From Chloroflexota bacterium (GTDB taxonomy: Bacteria; Chloroflexota; Limnocylindria; QHBO01), in NCBI GenBank assembly GCA_005880165.1, contig VBJP01000102.1, positions 1-8,260 of the forward strand: 8,260 nucleotides of DNA. The letters are read 5' to 3'. The first letter of the stretch is position 1, and each line of letters opens with the position of its first letter. Below the pieces are notes generated by a model. The model ran no database searches and was not told where the DNA came from. It worked only from the letters and a program-made list of their open reading frames with translations. Positions 5,503 to 8,260 of this stretch are shown piece after piece. The translations under genes and the position numbers were made by a program.

Positions 5503-6809
5503 CGTCGGCTGCGTCCGGCGCGGGCGGCAGCCGATTCTTCCCCGCGCCCGAGCGGGTCGGCTTCCAGCCGGATCCCGGAGCCGACCTGCCGCGCAGCGCC
5601 GAGGTGATCGTCGTCGGAGCCGGTTTCGTGGGCGCCTGGGCCGCGTACCACCTGGCCAGCGCGGGGATGCGTCCCCTTGTCATCGAGGCCAACGCCCCCG
5701 CCTCCGGCGCCTCGGGGCGGCTGTGCGGGCTGGCGCTGGCGGGCATTGGAGGCCATTTCGCACGCGTGAACGCCCTCGCTCGTGCGAGCGCCGGTCGGTC
5801 GATCGCGGATTACACGTGCCGCTCGCTCGACCTCCTCGAGGCCATCGACGCCCAGCTACCCGACGGGATCGAGTGGGAGCGCTCTGGTTCGCTCGACCTT
5901 TTGACCGACGAACGGCAGGCGGCCGATGGTCGAACCCTGGCCGACCTGCAGCGCGCCGAGGGCTTGCGCGTGGAGATCCTCGCGCCAGACGACCTGAGGG
6001 ACATGGCGCCGGCACTCGACCTGGACCAGGTGCGCGGTGCGAAGTGGTCGCCGGGCGACGGCCAGCTCAACCCCTTCAAGCTCGTGTACGGCCTGCTCGA
6101 GGCGGCGCATCGCCTGGGCGCGCGGACCGTGCGCGGAGTACGGGTGGAGAGCGTTGTCGGCAGGAGCGGGCGGGTGTGGGGTGTCGAGACGTCGCACGGC
6201 GCAGTGCAGGCCGGCGCGGTCCTGCTCGCGACGAACGCGTGGACCCCGTCGCTGGTGCCATCGATCGCGGCCAACCTGACGCCCATCCGCGAGCACGTGA
6301 TGGTCACCGAGCGCCTGCCGCGCGTCCTCACCCAGGGATTCGAGACGAACCACTGCAACGAATACTGGCGCCAGGAGCCGACTGGCGAGCTGCTGATCGG
6401 CGGTCACGCCGCGTCCGACGAAGGGATGGGGATCGGGACCTATTCCATGGTCACGCGCCGCGAGATCGTCCCCCAGCTGGCACGCCTGCTCGGTCGCTTC
6501 CACCCGGCGCTGCGTGACGCGCGCGTCCTCCGCGTATGGGCCGGCCTTCTGGACTTCGCGTCGCTGGAGATCCCCATGGCGGGTGCCATTCCCGCCTCGG
6601 ACGGCACTCCGCTGCCGGGCGGGTACCTCGTCTGCGGCCTCACCGGACATGGCCTCCCCTATTCGTCGATCCTGGCGCTGCTCGTCTCTGAGCTCATCGC
6701 GACAGGCTCGTCGCGGACGCTCCCGCTGGATCCGTTCGATCCGCGGCGCTACGTGGGCAGCGCGCACGAACCAACCTGGCTCAGCCCCTTCGAGGGCGGG
6801 CTCGGCTGA
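5493..6809 (+). CDS. DAO-family FAD-dependent oxidoreductase
   Basis: Flavoprotein of 438 residues in the D-amino-acid/glycine/sarcosine oxidase (DAO) superfamily, which oxidises C-N bonds of amino acids or N-methyl amines. After a roughly 35-residue polar extension comes the dinucleotide-binding fold: VIVVGAGFVG (38-47, GxGxxG), E65 at the end of the second strand (LVIEAN) for the FAD ribose, and SGASGR (71-76). The C-terminal GGYLVCGLTGHGLPYSS is the conserved FAD-contacting loop and helix. LATNAW (mid-protein) is the usual strand before the substrate domain. The length fits a complete gene. Start choice: ATG at 5493, or the GTG at 5499 if coupled to the short upstream ORF; earlier codons in this frame back to 5454 offer no start. 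It is transcribed divergently from the hydrolase operon and converges on the transporter genes. The substrate cannot be told from sequence. Confidence 0.9.
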   Translation: MPVTSAASGAGGSRFFPAPERVGFQPDPGADLPRSAEVIVVGAGFVGAWAAYHLASAGMRPLVIEANAPASGASGRLCGLALAGIGGHFARVNALARASAGRSIADYTCRSLDLLEAIDAQLPDGIEWERSGSLDLLTDERQAADGRTLADLQRAEGLRVEILAPDDLRDMAPALDLDQVRGAKWSPGDGQLNPFKLVYGLLEAAHRLGARTVRGVRVESVVGRSGRVWGVETSHGAVQAGAVLLATNAWTPSLVPSIAANLTPIREHVMVTERLPRVLTQGFETNHCNEYWRQEPTGELLIGGHAASDEGMGIGTYSMVTRREIVPQLARLLGRFHPALRDARVLRVWAGLLDFASLEIPMAGAIPASDGTPLPGGYLVCGLTGHGLPYSSILALLVSELIATGSSRTLPLDPFDPRRYVGSAHEPTWLSPFEGGLG

Positions 6810-6838
6810 CGCGATCCGCTGCCTCCGGGTTGCCGCCA

Positions 6839-7639
6839 TCATCCGAACAGGAGTCGATAGCTGCCGAGCGCCAGGCTGACCGCCGTCGCGGTCACGCCGG
6901 CCAGCAGCGCTCCCGCGACCAAGAGCCAGTCGGCGCGGTCCACGGACTGGGGACGGGCGACCGTTCGACACGGCCGTTCGCCAAAGCCCCGCGCGTCCAT
7001 GGCGAGGGCCAGGCGCGTTCCGCGCCTGATGGCCGCCACGAGCAGCGCAAAGAGCCGGCCGGCCGCCAGGCGCAGGGCGATCACCGGGTTGAGCCCAGCC
7101 TCGATGCCTCGGGCTCGGCGCGCCAGGCCAATGAGGCGCCACTCATCGGCAAGCACCGGCAGCATGCGGACAGCGGCCAGCGCGGCCAGCGCGAAGCGCG
7201 GCGGGGCGTGCAGGTGCTGCATGAGGGCATCGGCCAGGTCCGTGGGCTCGATGGTTGCCAGCGCCAGCACTCCGGCAAGGGCGATCCCCACGATGCGCAG
7301 GCCCACGGCCGCACCCTCGACAATCGTGGTGAGGCCAAGCAGGATGGGCCCGATGCGCACGGCTGCGCCGGACTGATGCGGCGCGAAGACCGTGTTCAGG
7401 ATCGCGATCGCCAGGCCCGCTACGAGAAGCGGCCAGGCCCGTCGCAAGAGAGTGATGGGCCTCAGGCCGCTCACCGGCACGGCGGCGACCAGCACGGCGA
7501 GCAGGATCACCGGTGTGACGATGTCGATGGCGACGAAGAGCGCCAGCATCATGAGCGCCGCCGCCCCCAGCTTGGCGAGTGGATGTCGGCTCGCCAACGG
7601 CGCGCGCGGGTCGCCCAACAGCGAGATCTCGATCCTCAC
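6839..7639 (-). CDS. ecfT: ECF transporter transmembrane (T) component, EcfT/CbiQ family
   Basis: Integral membrane coupling subunit of an energy-coupling-factor importer, 266 residues. It links the cytoplasmic ATPases to a substrate-binding S component for uptake of a vitamin or transition metal. Hydrophobic segments lie at about residues 21-56, 68-84, 95-130 and 145-162, with a last one at about 238-256. The two signature Ala-Arg-Gly coupling motifs are present: RRARGIEAG (A176-R177-G178) and MDARGFGER (A216-R217-G218), at the spacing expected for the ATPase-docking helices. The start is GTG at 7639, overlapping the upstream ATPase stop as GTGA (7639-7636), so the two are co-translated. It ends 29 nt from the stop of the converging oxidoreductase; no terminator is visible there. 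The family is firm; substrate specificity is set by an S component not in the window. Confidence 0.93.
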   Translation of the reverse strand: MRIEISLLGDPRAPLASRHPLAKLGAAALMMLALFVAIDIVTPVILLAVLVAAVPVSGLRPITLLRRAWPLLVAGLAIAILNTVFAPHQSGAAVRIGPILLGLTTIVEGAAVGLRIVGIALAGVLALATIEPTDLADALMQHLHAPPRFALAALAAVRMLPVLADEWRLIGLARRARGIEAGLNPVIALRLAAGRLFALLVAAIRRGTRLALAMDARGFGERPCRTVARPQSVDRADWLLVAGALLAGVTATAVSLALGSYRLLFG

Positions 7640-8260
7640 CTTGGCACCGGCTCGCCCTGTTGCAGGTGAAGGTGAAGCGTCCGATCGGAGAGTGCCCTGG
7701 CGAAGTCGCGATCGTGAGTCGCGAAGCAGATGGCGCGTCCGGCGTCGCGAAGGGCCGCGAAGAGCGAGAGCAGCTCTCCCCAGGTGCGCGCATCCTGCCC
7801 GAAGGTGGGCTCGTCCAGGATCAGGACCGATGGCGCGGCGGCCAGGGCGGTCGCTACCGACAGCCGACGCTTCTCCCCGCCGGAGAGGGTGAACGGGTTT
7901 GCCGAAGCCAGATGCGTCAGTCGGAGCCGTTCCAGGAGCTCGGTCACCCTGCGCCTGATCTCGAGGTCGGGCAGCCCGAGGACCTTCGGTCCCAGCGCCA
8001 GCTCGTCACGCACTCGCGCGGTCACGAACTGGTGTTCCGGCTCCTGGAAGACCATCCCGATTCTTCCGGCGAGATCGCGCGCGCGCCAGCGCCAGATCGG
8101 TTCGTGACCGCGTCCCGCCGCGAGCGCTTCCCCGGAGAGCACCTCGCCATTGGTCGGTCGCAGGAGCCCCGCGAGCATGAGGGCCAGCGTCGACTTGCCG
8201 GCGCCGTTGGGACCGACGACCGCCAGCGCCTCGCTGGAACGCACCTGCACCTCCACCGAC
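7636..8260 (-). CDS. ECF transporter ATPase (EcfA/CbiO type), 5' end cut by window edge
   Basis: ABC ATPase that powers the neighbouring T component; about 207 C-terminal residues are visible and the frame is open at the right edge. Counting from the GTG codon at 8256: Walker A GPNGAGKST (15-23), Q-loop FQEPEHQF (Q71) of the ECF type, signature LSGGEKRR (124-131), Walker B VLILDEP (144-150, catalytic E149), D-loop FGQD and switch His H181 (ATHDRD). The 8256 GTG is probably internal: only 14 residues precede Walker A from there, whereas complete subunits have about 30. The tail after the switch His is short (25 residues) compared with stand-alone EcfA proteins, and the LDEPTFGQD variant is reminiscent of the second half of fused double ATPases such as YkoD. 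It may therefore be the C-terminal half of a two-ATPase fusion, which only sequence beyond the edge can show. Confidence 0.9.
   Translation of the reverse strand, partial: SVEVQVRSSEALAVVGPNGAGKSTLALMLAGLLRPTNGEVLSGEALAAGRGHEPIWRWRARDLAGRIGMVFQEPEHQFVTARVRDELALGPKVLGLPDLEIRRRVTELLERLRLTHLASANPFTLSGGEKRRLSVATALAAAPSVLILDEPTFGQDARTWGELLSLFAALRDAGRAICFATHDRDFARALSDRTLHLHLQQGEPVPR

Noticed and set aside
5448..5756. 103-residue N-terminal extension of the hydrolase frame
   Set aside because: It would overlap the start of the divergent oxidoreductase, adds no recognisable domain, and the GTG at 5447 has a well-placed -10-like box.
6810..6838. Bidirectional terminator between the convergent oxidoreductase and ecfT genes
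   Set aside because: The 29-nt gap has no convincing inverted repeat or T-run.
5856..7142. 428-codon minus frame opposite the oxidoreductase
   Set aside because: It covers the antisense of the FAD oxidoreductase and part of ecfT, spans two real genes and has no family features.
6830..7669. 279-codon plus frame opposite ecfT
   Set aside because: Its composition (Gln, Arg, His, Asp, Gly rich) is what the reverse complement of a membrane-protein gene gives; the opposite strand has clear EcfT motifs.

Overview
The window is GC-rich (roughly two-thirds G+C by eye), gene-dense bacterial DNA. Tight 1-nt or 4-nt gene junctions, several GTG starts and -10-like TANNNT boxes a few bases upstream of start codons suggest a lineage that uses leaderless mRNAs, such as Chloroflexota or an actinobacterium-like group. 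This assignment is an inference; nothing here fixes the taxon. No rRNA, tRNA, CRISPR array, transposase or phage gene was seen.

Layout, left to right. (1) Positions 1-3483, minus strand: a two-gene DNA-end-processing unit, a SbcD/YhaO-like metallophosphoesterase (2392-3483) followed after 1 nt by a large YhaN/SbcC-like coiled-coil ATPase (1-2390) that runs off the left edge. (2) Positions 3484-3592: a structured intergenic region with an inverted repeat around a -10-like box, a small hairpin, and a 62-bp element that can fold into a perfect three-way junction and contains the stop codon of the upstream gene. (3) Positions 3593-5447, minus strand: a probable four-gene operon, alpha/beta-hydrolase-fold protein -> peroxiredoxin Q/BCP -> two tandem, mutually homologous 48-residue membrane proteins of the lmo0937/DUF5670 type. 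The hydrolase has Gly where the nucleophilic Ser should be. (4) Positions 5493-6809, plus strand: a DAO-type FAD-dependent oxidoreductase, divergent from the hydrolase; the -10 boxes of the two genes overlap in a 45-bp intergenic space. (5) Positions 6839-8260, minus strand: an ECF-transporter T component (EcfT/CbiQ) and, overlapping by 4 nt, the C-terminal part of its ATPase, which runs off the right edge.

How they work together. The nuclease/ATPase pair probably acts as an SbcCD-like complex on DNA ends. The hydrolase-like protein, thiol peroxidase and small membrane proteins look like a stress or envelope module, but only the peroxiredoxin has a firm biochemical prediction. The ECF genes energise uptake of an unidentified vitamin or metal; the substrate-binding S component lies outside the window. 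The most unusual items are the Ser-to-Gly hydrolase, the duplicated 48-aa membrane proteins coupled to a peroxiredoxin, and the 62-bp foldable element.
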